Shown piece by piece: positions 25,701 through 34,834 of a DNA stretch of 46,153 nucleotides. Every line of letters starts with the position of its first letter. The stretch's first letter is position 1. Location: contig NZ_JACBXD010000063.1 in NCBI RefSeq assembly GCF_013870525.1, positions 1 through 46,153 on the forward strand. Reading direction: 5' to 3'. Made by a program: the position numbers and the translations under genes. The stretch comes from Amycolatopsis pittospori (GTDB lineage Bacteria; Actinomycetota; Actinomycetes; Mycobacteriales; Pseudonocardiaceae). Under the pieces are notes generated by a model. It was not told where the DNA came from. It worked only from the letters and a program-made list of their open reading frames with translations, and searched no databases.

Positions 25701-28700
25701 TGCACACCGGCGTCAAACCTCCGACGCTGCACCTGGCGAAGCCGAACCCCGCGTGGGATCCGGCGAGCAGTCCGTTCGCGTTCCACGCCGAGGCCAGGCC
25801 GTGGGCCGCACGGGAGCGCGTCGCCGGGGTGAGCGCGTTCGGTTTCGGTGGTACCAACTTCCACGTCGTGCTCACCGCGTACGACGGCGGCGTCCCGCCC
25901 GCGAAGACCCTCGACGAATGGCCCGCGGAACTTTTCCTGTTCGCAGGCAAGGACGACGCGGCCGCGATCAAAGCGGCGCAGGACCTCCTGGCCGCCACCG
26001 GCGAGGGATGGCGGCTGCGTGATCTGGCGCTGGCGGCGTCACGGCGTGCGGAAAGCCGGGGCGGGCGGACGAGGTTCGCCATCCTCGCGTCCACTGTGGA
26101 TGAACTCGCCGTGTCGCTCCGGCGGGCGATCGCCGGTGAACGCGACGAGAAGGCGGGGATCTTCGGCGCCGACGGCGAACCGGCCGGCGACGTCGCGTTC
26201 CTCTTCCCCGGGCAGGGGAGCCAGCGGCCCGGGATGTTCGCGGACCTGTTCGTCGCGTTCCCCGAACTCGGACGGTATCTGGCCCGAGGCGGTGACGTCG
26301 TCGACGTCCTGTTCCCGCCCACCGCGTTCGACGAGGCCGAACGCAAGGCCCAGCTCGCGCGGCTCACCGACACCCGGGCCGCGCAACCCGCGCTCGGGAT
26401 CGTGGGCCTCGCCGCGCACCACCTGCTGGGGAAGGCCGGCGTGCGGCCGTCGATGGTCGCGGGCCACAGCTACGGCGAGTTGATCGCGCTGACCGCCGCG
26501 GGAGCACTGAGTTCGGCGGCACTGATCGAGTGCAGCCAGGCGCGGGCGGCGGCGATCCTCGGCGCGACCGGTACCGGCGACCCGGGGACGATGGCGGCCA
26601 TCGCCGCGAGTGCCACCGAAGTGGCCGACGCGCTCGCCGCCGAGGGCCTGGCCGACACCATCGTCACCGCCAACCGGAACTCGCCGAAGCAGACGGTGAT
26701 CTCCGGTCCGACCGCCGCCGTCGGCACCGCGGTGGAACGGCTCCGCGCCGGTGGTCTCGGCGCGAAGACCATCCCGGTCGCCTGCGCCTTCCACAGCCCG
26801 CTGGTCGCCTCTGCGGAGGCGGACTTCGCCCGCGTGCTCGACGTCGTCCCGGTCAGCGAACCGGAGATCCCGGTGTGGGCCAACCGGACCGCGACGACCT
26901 ACCCGTCCGGCCCGGCGGCGATCCGCGCCGAACTGGCCGCGCAGATCGGCGCCCCGGTGCGGTTCGCCGACCAGATCGAAGCCATGTACGAGGCAGGTGC
27001 GCGGACCTTCGTCGAAACGGGACCCGGATCCGTGCTCACCCGGCTCGTCGACGTCATCCTCGACGGCCGTCCACATCGGACGGTCACCTTCGAAGGCGGC
27101 CGCCGCGACGGTGTTCCCGGCTTCCTCGCCGCCTTGGCGCGACTGGCCGTCGCGGGTGCCGACGTCCGCACCGGCTGGCTGTTCACCGGTCGTGCCTGCG
27201 AGGACGCGCTGTCCGCGCGGCCGCCGAAGAAGGCAGGCTGGACCGTCGACGGCCACCTCGTCCGCACCCGCGACGGCCGGATCCCCGACGCGGCCCTGCA
27301 TCCAGCTCAGCGAATCTCCCCGGAGGCGATCGTGACATCCCGGCCAGGCCCCGACGGCGAGGCACTCGTGTCGGAGTTCCTCCGCACCAGCCGCGAGATG
27401 ATCGCCGCGCAACGGGACGTGCTGCTCGGCTACTTCGGCACGGACCCCGGCGTCCGCCCGGCCGCTCCCGTGGTCCTTCCCGCGGTCCCCGAGCCGGTCC
27501 GCGTCGAGCCGGTCCGCCTCGAGGATGCCGTCTCCGTGTCTGTCGAGCGGTCGGTGTTCGACGTCGTCGTCGAGGTCATCGGGGAGCGCACCGGCTACCC
27601 GGCCGACATGATCGAGCCGGATCTGGATCTGGAAGCGGATCTGAGCGTCGATTCGATCAAACGTGCCGAGATCGCCGGGGAACTGGCGACCCGGCTGGGC
27701 TTGACCGAGGGCGATCCCGAGGTGCTGGCCAAGGCACGGACGGCGGCGGAACTGGCCGGCCTGCTCGGCGGTGAGCCCGTCCCGGAGACACCCGACGTCC
27801 TCGCGATGATCGTGGCGGTCATCGGGGAGCGCACCGGCTACCCGGCCGACATGATCGAGCCGGATCTGGATCTGGAAGCGGATCTGAGCGTCGATTCGAT
27901 CAAACGTGCCGAGATCGCCGGGGAACTCGCGACGCGGCTGGGCTTGACCGGCGGCGACCCCGAGGCCCTCGCCAAGGCCAGGACCGCCGCCGCTCTCGCG
28001 GACCTGATCACCGGCGGCAGTGCCGAAGTGACCCAGCCCGTCGATGACACGGACGCCATCGTGGTGGCGCCGAAGCGGTACCTGATGCGGGAATTCGACC
28101 TCGCCGACGCCACCCCCGCCGACGAGGACCTCGCCGGGCTCCGGTTCGCCGTCATCGGCGAAGGCCAGGTGGCGGAAATGCTCGCCGCCCGGCTCGCCGG
28201 GTTCGGCGCCGCAACCGAACTCGTCCAAGGTGTCCCGGAGCACGGGGCGGACGGCGTGTTCCATCTGTCGCCGTCGTTCCCCGACGATTTCCCGCTGTAC
28301 CAGGCCGTGCTGGCCGGTGGGCCGCGCTGGCTCATCGCGAACGGTCCCGTCGACGGTGCCCGAGGGTTCTTCCGGACGGTGACCCGCGAGTACCCGGACA
28401 CGGTCGCCCGCGTGGTCGAGCAGCATCCCGAGTCCACTGTGGACGAGCAGGTGGAGACCCTGCTCGCCGAACTGTCCGCCGGGGATGGGGAACCGGTCGT
28501 CGTCAGCCGGGGTGGCACGCGACGTGGAGTGCGGATGACCGAGGAAGGATTGGGCCTGCTCGGCAGCACGGGCGCCGGCCCGGCGGGCAATGGCGCCGCC
28601 GAGGCCGAAGCACTCGGCCTGGACCGTGATTCCGTGGTGCTGCTGGTCGGCGGGGCCAAGGGCATCGCCGCCAGGCTGGCGACCACGCTGGCCTCGGCGT

Positions 28701-29467
28701 CCCGGTGCCGCATCGAGTTGTTCGGCCGCACCGCCGTCCCGATCGACAGGGAGGAGCCGGCGATCGCCGCGGCGTCCACGACGGCGGAACTGCGCGCGGC
28801 CCTGATCGCGAACGAGCTGACGAAACCCGCCGAGATCGAACGGACCATCCGGATCATCGAGGCCGAACGGGAGGTGCGCGGCACGCTGAGCCGGATCACC
28901 GCACTCGGCAGCCCGGTGCGCTACCACTCGGTGGACATGCTCGACGCGGAGGCCGTGCACCGCGCCGTCAAGGAGATCCACGCCGAACACGGCCGGATCG
29001 ACGGCATCGTCTACGCGGCGGGCGTCATCGAGGACAAGCTGATCGCGGAGAAGGACCCCGCGTCGTTCAACCGCGTCTTCGGCACCAAGGTGGAAGGGGC
29101 GAGCACGTTGCTCGCGGCGGCGGGAGAACTGCCGGAAGCGCCGAAGTTCGCCGTCCTGTTCGGCAGTATCGCCGCGACACTGGGCAACCGCGGGCAGTCC
29201 GACTACGCGGCCGCGAACGACGCGCTGGAGACACTCGGGCACCGCTGGTCCACCGTGTACGGACGTCGCGGGCTCACCGTCCACTGGGGACCGTGGGCGC
29301 CGACCGGGGTCAACAACGGGATGGTCACCCCGGAACTCATGCGGGACTACGCCCGGCGCGGGATCGAGCTGATCGACCCCGAGGAAGGCACGTTGAGCCT
29401 GCTGCGCGAACTGGCGTGGGGCGACGAGGGCCTGACGGCCGTCACCTACACCGCGTCGGGGTGGTGA
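22709..29467 (+). CDS. Iterative lipid/polyketide synthase A: NPD-NPD-KS-AT-ACP-ACP-KR
   Basis: A 2252-residue multidomain synthase. Residues 10-235 form a degenerate and 265-590 a fuller FMN-dependent NPD/PfaD-like barrel (GSECGGHVGPR), expected to act as enoyl reductase. The KS (about 619-1055) has C806 in DAACASS plus EAHGTGT and GHTKCAAG histidines. The AT (1160-1455) has S1254 in GHSYGE and looks malonyl-type (AFHSP). Two tandem ACPs carry VDSIKR sites at S1649 and S1730, the PUFA-synthase-style motif. The KR (1975-2250) has GGAKGIA, S2153 and Y2166. I chose the GTG at 22709 for its GGAGG site. First gene of a five-gene operon, 3 bp before the next. Closest known logic: PUFA and heterocyst-glycolipid synthases. 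Confidence 0.9.
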   Translation: MGKSIRGADASMLTGTADLLIAVHPFGVPSARFAAAAARAGALGVLDLTSGNRAAREELDLAGDWLGTGFGVRVAGAVELPAAAHTVLLAVGTSVSTVDFGDRRVLAEVTDRDEAAEAVAAGADGLILRGHEAGGRVGELSTFVFLQQVLADPGITVPVWAYGGIGEHTAAAAIAGGAAGVVLDTVFALLPEAELPSDVTLALEGLDGSETTVDGGIRAVRRQGGVVEAGQDAFLPQRFRDTWGTLPAAIRGVHASIAEGLGSDGTALPLAQGPMTRVSDQPEFAGAVAAGGALPFLALALSGPAQTREMLEKTKAALGDAPWGVGVLGFAAEEVRTAQLDVIREIRPSHAIIAGGRPAQAKALEDVGISTFLHVPSPGLLRQFLEAGARKFVFEGSECGGHVGPRTSFPLWEAQIGVLLEYGADIEVFFAGGVHDERSAAMVTAAAAPLTRRGATVGLLMGTAYLFTEEAVRAGAVLPLFQRQIVEATRTDLLETAPGHATRCVRSAFTTEYAELKRDLKAQDIPDREAWERLERLNVGRLRLASKGIERAGDVLREVEEDRQLAEGMFMAGDVAVLRSEVTTIARLHESVGPGAVSFLEARAAELLDPREEEAAPEPLDIAIVGMACLFPQAGDLPSFWSNVLSGVDSVTEVPAQRWDPSLYYAPDGDGEKTPSRWGGFLPEIPFDPLDYGIPPASLASIEPVQLLALEVSRRALADAGYAERAFDRSRTSVVFGAEAGSDLSNAMTLRTVLPSYLGELPADLDGQLPRLTEDSFPGVLANVIAGRVANRLDLGGANYTVDAACASSLTAVDVACKELTAGTSDLVLCGGADLHNGINDYLLFSSVHALSPSGRSATFDSDADGIALGEGVACVALKRLADAERDGDRVYAVIKGVGSASDGRALGLTAPRPEGQHNALTRAYRNAGISPAQVGLVEAHGTGTVVGDRTELGTLTQVFTEAGAEPGGCALGSVKSQIGHTKCAAGLAGLIKATLALHTGVKPPTLHLAKPNPAWDPASSPFAFHAEARPWAARERVAGVSAFGFGGTNFHVVLTAYDGGVPPAKTLDEWPAELFLFAGKDDAAAIKAAQDLLAATGEGWRLRDLALAASRRAESRGGRTRFAILASTVDELAVSLRRAIAGERDEKAGIFGADGEPAGDVAFLFPGQGSQRPGMFADLFVAFPELGRYLARGGDVVDVLFPPTAFDEAERKAQLARLTDTRAAQPALGIVGLAAHHLLGKAGVRPSMVAGHSYGELIALTAAGALSSAALIECSQARAAAILGATGTGDPGTMAAIAASATEVADALAAEGLADTIVTANRNSPKQTVISGPTAAVGTAVERLRAGGLGAKTIPVACAFHSPLVASAEADFARVLDVVPVSEPEIPVWANRTATTYPSGPAAIRAELAAQIGAPVRFADQIEAMYEAGARTFVETGPGSVLTRLVDVILDGRPHRTVTFEGGRRDGVPGFLAALARLAVAGADVRTGWLFTGRACEDALSARPPKKAGWTVDGHLVRTRDGRIPDAALHPAQRISPEAIVTSRPGPDGEALVSEFLRTSREMIAAQRDVLLGYFGTDPGVRPAAPVVLPAVPEPVRVEPVRLEDAVSVSVERSVFDVVVEVIGERTGYPADMIEPDLDLEADLSVDSIKRAEIAGELATRLGLTEGDPEVLAKARTAAELAGLLGGEPVPETPDVLAMIVAVIGERTGYPADMIEPDLDLEADLSVDSIKRAEIAGELATRLGLTGGDPEALAKARTAAALADLITGGSAEVTQPVDDTDAIVVAPKRYLMREFDLADATPADEDLAGLRFAVIGEGQVAEMLAARLAGFGAATELVQGVPEHGADGVFHLSPSFPDDFPLYQAVLAGGPRWLIANGPVDGARGFFRTVTREYPDTVARVVEQHPESTVDEQVETLLAELSAGDGEPVVVSRGGTRRGVRMTEEGLGLLGSTGAGPAGNGAAEAEALGLDRDSVVLLVGGAKGIAARLATTLASASRCRIELFGRTAVPIDREEPAIAAASTTAELRAALIANELTKPAEIERTIRIIEAEREVRGTLSRITALGSPVRYHSVDMLDAEAVHRAVKEIHAEHGRIDGIVYAAGVIEDKLIAEKDPASFNRVFGTKVEGASTLLAAAGELPEAPKFAVLFGSIAATLGNRGQSDYAAANDALETLGHRWSTVYGRRGLTVHWGPWAPTGVNNGMVTPELMRDYARRGIELIDPEEGTLSLLRELAWGDEGLTAVTYTASGW
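27574..27927 (+). repeat. Tandem ACP-coding repeat with 111-bp identical core
   Basis: Bases 27574-27684 recur identically at 27817-27927, an offset of 243 bp or 81 codons, covering the phosphopantetheine attachment region of both ACPs. Flanking parts of the two modules differ at many third positions, so the identity reflects recent gene conversion or duplication of the core. Confidence 0.9.
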
Positions 29468-29470
29468 GCG

Positions 29471-32400
29471 GTGGCCGAAACGCCCCCGATCGCGATCGTC
29501 GGGATGTCGGTGCTGTTCCCGGGAGCGCCCGACCTCGACACCTACTGGCGCAACATCGTCGACGGCGCCGATTCGATCACCGAGGTTCCGGCGGATCGCT
29601 GGGATCCTGGGTTCTACGCGCCGGACGCGCCCGCGCGGGCGGACCGGATCTATTGCCGTCGTGGCGGTTTCGTCGGTGAACTGGCCGAGGTGGACGTCAC
29701 CGGTTTCGGCGTGATGCCGTCGTCCGTCCCGGGCACCGAACCCGATCAGCTGATCGCCCTGCGGGTGGCCGCGCAGGCCATCGCCGACGCGGGCGGCGAA
29801 CACCGGCTGCCCGCCGACCGGCAGCGGGCCGGTGTCATCCTCGGCCGCGGTGGCTACCTCACGCCGGGCCTGGTGCGGCTCGACCAGCGCGTCCGCACGG
29901 CCGCCCAGGTGGTCCGCACCCTCGGCGAGCTGATGCCCGAACTCGGCGGCGAGCGGCTCGAAGAACTCCGGCAAGCGTTCACCGACCGGCTCGGCCCCGA
30001 GGCGCCGGAGGCCGCGATCGGGCTCGTGCCCAACCTCGCCGCGTCCCGGCTGGCGAACCGGCTCGACCTGCGCGGCCCGGCGTACACGGTGGACGCCGCC
30101 TGTGCCTCCTCACTCGTAGCCGTCGACCACGCGGTGCGCGAACTGGCGTCCGGACGGTGCGACGTCGTCCTGGCCGGCGGCGTGCACCACTGCCACGACG
30201 TCACGTTCTGGAGTGTGTTCTCGCAGCTCGGCGCGTTGTCGCGCAGTCAGCGGATCCGGCCGTTCCACAAGGACGCGGACGGGGTGCTGATCGGCGAGGG
30301 CACCGGCGTCGTCGTGCTGAAGCGGCTCGCGGACGCCGAACGCGACGGCGACCGGGTCTACGCCGTCGTCACCGGGACCGGGGTGGCCAGTGACGGCCGG
30401 ACCGCCGGACTGTCCAATCCGGACTCCGCCGGGCAGGTCCGCGCGGTGCGGCAGGCCTGGACCGCGGCCGGGATCGATCCGGCGACCATCGGGCTGCTCG
30501 AAGCGCACGGGACCGCGACGCCGGCGGGCGACGCCGCCGAACTCGCGACGATCGCGGAGGTCTTCGGTGCGGCGGACGTGCCGACGGCGGTGCTGGGCTC
30601 GGTCAAGTCGATGATCGGGCACACCATGCCCGCGGCGGGCGTCGCCGGGCTGGTCAAGGCCGCTTTGGCCGTCTACCACGGGGTTCTGCCGCCGACATTG
30701 CACTGCGAGGAACCGCATCCGGCGCTGGACCGGACCCGGTTCGAGACACTCGACGCCGCGAAGGTGTGGGAGACCGACGATCGGCGGCCGGTGCGGCGGG
30801 CCGGGGTCAACGCGTTCGGCTTCGGCGGGATCAACGCGCACGTCGTGCTGGAACAGGCCGCCACGCGTCCCGCCGTCGAGGTCCGCGAGCCCGAACGCGT
30901 CCTGCGGCTCTCCGCGCCGACCATCGCCGAGATGGGCTGCCTGCTCGACAGGGACGACCTCCTGAGCGCCGGGGAGGCCGGCCGCGGCCGGATCCGGCTG
31001 GGGCTGGTCGAACCGACACCCAAACGCCTCAACCTGGCCCGGAAAGTGGTCGCGAAGGGCAGACCCTGGCGCGGCCGCAACGATCTCTGGTTCGTCCCGG
31101 AACCGCTGCTCGGACCCGGCGGCGGCAAGCTCGCCTTCGTCTTCCCCGGACTGGAGAACGAGTTCGAGGCCCATTCCGACGACATCGCGCGGCATTTCGG
31201 GCTCCGGTGGGAATCGCCGGACGTCACGATCGGGGACGTCGGCAGGCACGGGACCGGTGTCTTCCAGCTCGGCAGGCTGCTCGACACCGCGTTGCGCAAG
31301 CTCCGGGTGATCCCGGACGCGCTCGCCGGGCACAGCCTGGGGGAGTGGACCGCCATGGCCGTCGCGGGCATTCACGCCGACGACGAGGTCGACGCGTTCC
31401 TCGCGGGCTTCGATCCCGACGCGCTCAAGGTGCCGGGACTGGCCTTCGCGGTGATCGGCGCGGCCGCGCCCGCAGTCATCGACGTCCTCAAAGGACAGTC
31501 CGAAGTGGTCTTGTCGCACGACAACGCGCCCAACCAGTCGATGATCTGCGGCCCCGCGGAAGCCGTCGACCACTTCGTGCGCGGATTCCGCGGTGAAGGC
31601 GTGATCTCCCAGGTCCTGCCGTTCCGGTCCGGGTTCCACACGCCGATGCTCGCACCGTATCTCGGCCCGATCCGCGAGGCCGCCGAGCGCTACTCCCTGC
31701 ATCCGGCGAAACTCCCGGTCTGGTCGGCGACCACCGGACGGCCCTACCCGGCCGAGCCCGGTGAGGTGCGGGACCTGTTCGTCCGGCATCTGCTGGAGCC
31801 CGTGCGATTCCGAGGGCTCATCGACACCATGTACGCGGCCGGGTTCCGCGCGTTCGTGCAGGCGGGTGCCGGGCAGCTCGGCTCGCTGATCGGAAACACC
31901 CTGCACAACCGCGACCACCTCGTCGTCGCGGCGCATTCCACGCACCGGCCGGGGCTCGCGCAACTGCTGCGGGTCGCCACGGCCTTGTGGGCCGAGGGCG
32001 CCGACCCGGCGGTCGATCTCCTGCCGGGCCAAGGCGGCGGCAAACGTGGCCGGGCCATCCGGCTCGACCTCGGCGGTGCGCTGGTGTCGCTCGACGAGAC
32101 CACACGACGCGGCTTCCGGCCCGCCGCGGCCAAGACGTCCACTTTGGACCGCATCGGGGAGCGGAACCCGCTGGCGGCCGAGTTCTCCGGGCTGCTGGCC
32201 GACACCGCCGGCCTGGCGGCGGAGCTGTTCGCAGCCAGGCCGGCGCCCCGGATCCGGCCGTTGCGCACCGAACTCCGTGTTTCCGTCGAGACGATGCCGT
32301 ACCTGCTCGACCACTGCTTCTTCCGGCAGCCGCAGGGCGCCGAGCCCGCCGACGCGTGGCCGGTCGTGCCCGCCACGACGGTGATCGGGCACCTGATGGA

Positions 32401-33745
32401 CTTCGCCGAGCAGGCGGCGCTGGGACGGCGTGCCGTCGCGCTGGAAGACGTCCGGCTGAATCAGTGGATCGCCGCGACGCCGGCGTTGGACGTGCCGGTG
32501 TCCGTGGTGCCCCAAGGGCCTTCGCGGGTCAGCACGTCCCTCGGCGAGTACTCCCAGGCCGTCATCGAACTGGCCGACGGTTTCCCGCCCGAGCCGCCCA
32601 CGCCATGGACGTTTCCCGTCGACGCCGAGGAAACTCCGGACCTGCGCGCGGAACAGCTCTACACCGAACGCTGGATGTTCCACGGGCCCAAGTTCCAGGG
32701 TGTCTCGGAACTGGTCGCGGTGGGGGAGCGGCATGTCCGCGGGGTGCTGCGGACGCCCGAGGCGCCGGGAGCGTTGCTGGACAACGCCGGGCAGCTGCTC
32801 GGGTACTGGATCATGTCCCGGCTTCCCGAGCGCACCACCGTGTTCCCGGTCGGGATGCGGCGGATCCGGTTCTACGGTGAGCATCCCGTACCTGGGGAGT
32901 GGCTCGACTGCGTCATCCGTGTCGTTTCGGTGACCGACGCCGAACTCGAAGCGGACGTCCAGCTGATCCGCGGCGGCCGGGTCTGGGCCGAGGTCGACGG
33001 CTGGCGCGATCGCCGGTTCGACAGCAATCCCGTGATCCGCGCGGTGGACCGGCGGCCCGAGCGCGCCACGTTGTCCGAAGCGCGGCCCGAAGGCTGGGCG
33101 CTGGTGCGCGAGCAGTGGCCGGATCTGGCGACCCGCGACCTGATCATGCGGAACCTGCTGGCGGGTAAGGAAAGAGAGCTGTACGCCGGGCAGCCGCCGC
33201 GTCGGAAACGGGCCTGGCTGCTCGGCCGGATCGCGGCGAAGGACGCGATCCGCCGCATGCTCTGGGCGGACGGCGAAGGCGATGTCTTCCCCGCCGAGCT
33301 CCGGATCGGTAACGACTCCTCAGGCGCGCCCGTCGTTTCGGGAGCCTATGGCCGGCAGCTTCCCGAGCTCACCGTGTCGATCGCCCACCGGGACGCGCTC
33401 GGCGTCGCCATCGCCCGACCCGGACCATGCGGGATCGACATCGAAGCCGTCGAAGAGCGCCCTCGCGGCACCGTTTCCGCGGCGCTCTCCGATGCCGAGC
33501 TACCGCTGCGCGGTGAGCCGGAAGCCTTGTGGTTCACCAGATTCTGGGCCGCGAAGGAGGCCGTCGCGAAACGGCTCCGGACCGGCCTGCGCGGGGATCC
33601 GCGCGCTTTCACCGTCGTCGGCGCGGACGACAGGCGGCTCACCGTGGCGGTGGGCGGCACCCGGTATCCGGTGTGGCACACCACGATCAGCACACCGGCG
33701 AAGGACTACGTCGTGGCTTGGACGGAGAACGAAGATGACCACTGA
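29471..33745 (+). CDS. Iterative lipid/polyketide synthase B: KS-AT-DH-PPTase
   Basis: A 1424-residue partner synthase. The KS (6-445) keeps C211 in DAACASS and EAHGTAT, but its last motif reads GHTMPAAG, with Met where synthase A has Lys. The AT (550-840) has S622 in GHSLGE and GFHTP, yet the usual GQGSQ is FPGLENEF. The dehydratase hot-dog region (930-1190) carries H948 (LLDHCFF) and D1104 (LLDNAGQLLGYW). The C terminus (1250-1400) is an Sfp-type phosphopantetheinyl transferase with D1323 in GIDIEAVEE and FWAAKEAVAKR, so the ACPs can be activated in cis. The GTG at 29471 follows synthase A by 3 bp; its end overlaps the ACP gene by 11 bp. Confidence 0.9.
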   Translation: MAETPPIAIVGMSVLFPGAPDLDTYWRNIVDGADSITEVPADRWDPGFYAPDAPARADRIYCRRGGFVGELAEVDVTGFGVMPSSVPGTEPDQLIALRVAAQAIADAGGEHRLPADRQRAGVILGRGGYLTPGLVRLDQRVRTAAQVVRTLGELMPELGGERLEELRQAFTDRLGPEAPEAAIGLVPNLAASRLANRLDLRGPAYTVDAACASSLVAVDHAVRELASGRCDVVLAGGVHHCHDVTFWSVFSQLGALSRSQRIRPFHKDADGVLIGEGTGVVVLKRLADAERDGDRVYAVVTGTGVASDGRTAGLSNPDSAGQVRAVRQAWTAAGIDPATIGLLEAHGTATPAGDAAELATIAEVFGAADVPTAVLGSVKSMIGHTMPAAGVAGLVKAALAVYHGVLPPTLHCEEPHPALDRTRFETLDAAKVWETDDRRPVRRAGVNAFGFGGINAHVVLEQAATRPAVEVREPERVLRLSAPTIAEMGCLLDRDDLLSAGEAGRGRIRLGLVEPTPKRLNLARKVVAKGRPWRGRNDLWFVPEPLLGPGGGKLAFVFPGLENEFEAHSDDIARHFGLRWESPDVTIGDVGRHGTGVFQLGRLLDTALRKLRVIPDALAGHSLGEWTAMAVAGIHADDEVDAFLAGFDPDALKVPGLAFAVIGAAAPAVIDVLKGQSEVVLSHDNAPNQSMICGPAEAVDHFVRGFRGEGVISQVLPFRSGFHTPMLAPYLGPIREAAERYSLHPAKLPVWSATTGRPYPAEPGEVRDLFVRHLLEPVRFRGLIDTMYAAGFRAFVQAGAGQLGSLIGNTLHNRDHLVVAAHSTHRPGLAQLLRVATALWAEGADPAVDLLPGQGGGKRGRAIRLDLGGALVSLDETTRRGFRPAAAKTSTLDRIGERNPLAAEFSGLLADTAGLAAELFAARPAPRIRPLRTELRVSVETMPYLLDHCFFRQPQGAEPADAWPVVPATTVIGHLMDFAEQAALGRRAVALEDVRLNQWIAATPALDVPVSVVPQGPSRVSTSLGEYSQAVIELADGFPPEPPTPWTFPVDAEETPDLRAEQLYTERWMFHGPKFQGVSELVAVGERHVRGVLRTPEAPGALLDNAGQLLGYWIMSRLPERTTVFPVGMRRIRFYGEHPVPGEWLDCVIRVVSVTDAELEADVQLIRGGRVWAEVDGWRDRRFDSNPVIRAVDRRPERATLSEARPEGWALVREQWPDLATRDLIMRNLLAGKERELYAGQPPRRKRAWLLGRIAAKDAIRRMLWADGEGDVFPAELRIGNDSSGAPVVSGAYGRQLPELTVSIAHRDALGVAIARPGPCGIDIEAVEERPRGTVSAALSDAELPLRGEPEALWFTRFWAAKEAVAKRLRTGLRGDPRAFTVVGADDRRLTVAVGGTRYPVWHTTISTPAKDYVVAWTENEDDH

Positions 33746-34034
33746 AACCGTATCGGCCGACACCGTCTTGGCCGACATCACCGCGATGCTGCGTGAACTG
33801 CTCGAGGAATACGGGCTGGACGACGCCGAGATCGACCGGGACACCAAGTTCCACGACGACCTCGAACTGGAGAGCATCGACCTCGTCGCGCTGTCCGGGC
33901 AGCTGCGCGACCACTACGGCGACAAGGTCAACTTCGCCGAGTTCATCGCGGAACGCGAACTGGACGAGATCATCGCGCTGACCGTCGGCGAACTGGTGGA
34001 CCACGTCGTCACCTCCCTGGCCGGGGAGGGCTGA
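33735..34034 (+). CDS. Discrete acyl carrier protein
   Basis: A 99-residue ACP with the 4'-phosphopantetheine site in LELESIDLVAL (S47) within an acidic four-helix bundle. It differs from the DSIKR-type ACPs in synthase A, being more like free ACPs that load a starter or carry a released chain. The ATG at 33735 lies inside the end of the synthase B gene, so the two are translationally coupled; the hydrolase gene begins 2 bp after its stop. It probably carries the primer or the finished acyl chain to the downstream tailoring enzymes. Confidence 0.9.
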   Translation: MTTETVSADTVLADITAMLRELLEEYGLDDAEIDRDTKFHDDLELESIDLVALSGQLRDHYGDKVNFAEFIAERELDEIIALTVGELVDHVVTSLAGEG

Positions 34035-34036
34035 GC

Positions 34037-34834
34037 ATGGCGAAGGTCAAGGTCGGCGACCTCGACGTCCACGTTCAACGTTTGGGACCTTCGGACGGCG
34101 AGGCGCCGGTCGTCGTGTTCGTCCACGGCCTCCTCACCGACAGCCTGGCGAGCTATTACTTCACCCTCGGGCCCGCCTTCGCGGCGCAGGGGATCGACGT
34201 CGTCATGTACGACCTTCGCGGGCATGGGCGTACTACGCGCCCCGCGACGGGTTACCGGCTCGAAGAGTTCGTCGCCGATCTCGACGGCCTGCTCACCGTG
34301 CTCGACATCGACCGGCCGGTGCACGTGGTCGGGAATTCGTTCGGCGGTTCGGTGGCCTTCGGTCTCGCCGCGGAGCGCCCCTCGCGGGTCGCGAGCGTCG
34401 TCGCGATCGAGGCGGAACCGCCGGTGCGGGCCTGGATCGGGCATATGGCCGAAGGGCTGGCCGACGCCAAGTCGCGGCTCGGGCACGACGAGGTGATCGG
34501 CTGGATCGCCGAGAACCACGGCGCGCACACCGCCCGGCTGTCGAAGTCGGCGTTCAAGATCCTCGCGGCCACCACACTGGCCGAGGACATCCCGCTGAGC
34601 CGGACCATCGACGACGACCTGTCGGTGGTGACCTGCCCGGTGTTCGCGCTGTTCGGCGATCTGTCCGGGCTGGCGGCGCAGGTCCCGGACCTGGAGGCGA
34701 ACCTCGCCCGCTGTCGCACCGTCGTCCTGCCGGACCAGGGACATTCGGTGCTGGTCGAGCGCACCGCGGAGACCTCGGAGCTGATCCTGGACTGGGTCCG
34801 GGAGCACTCGCGCGCGACGGCGGGGGTCGACTAG
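34037..34834 (+). CDS. Alpha/beta hydrolase (probable thioesterase of the cluster)
   Basis: A 265-residue alpha/beta hydrolase. VFVHGLLTD is the oxyanion HG motif; the nucleophile elbow is GNSFGG with S101; the likely acid is D208 (FGDLSG) and the base H236 (QGHSVL). It lies 2 bp after the ACP and directly before the glycosyltransferase. As neither synthase has a thioesterase domain, release of the acyl chain by this protein is the natural inference. Other ester or amide hydrolysis is possible. Confidence 0.87.
   Translation: MAKVKVGDLDVHVQRLGPSDGEAPVVVFVHGLLTDSLASYYFTLGPAFAAQGIDVVMYDLRGHGRTTRPATGYRLEEFVADLDGLLTVLDIDRPVHVVGNSFGGSVAFGLAAERPSRVASVVAIEAEPPVRAWIGHMAEGLADAKSRLGHDEVIGWIAENHGAHTARLSKSAFKILAATTLAEDIPLSRTIDDDLSVVTCPVFALFGDLSGLAAQVPDLEANLARCRTVVLPDQGHSVLVERTAETSELILDWVREHSRATAGVD

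Noticed and set aside
26039..29974. 1311-codon open frame on the minus strand opposite the synthase genes
   Set aside because: It is the antisense of the KS/AT/ACP/KR coding sequence, with no family signature; long antisense frames are expected at this GC content.
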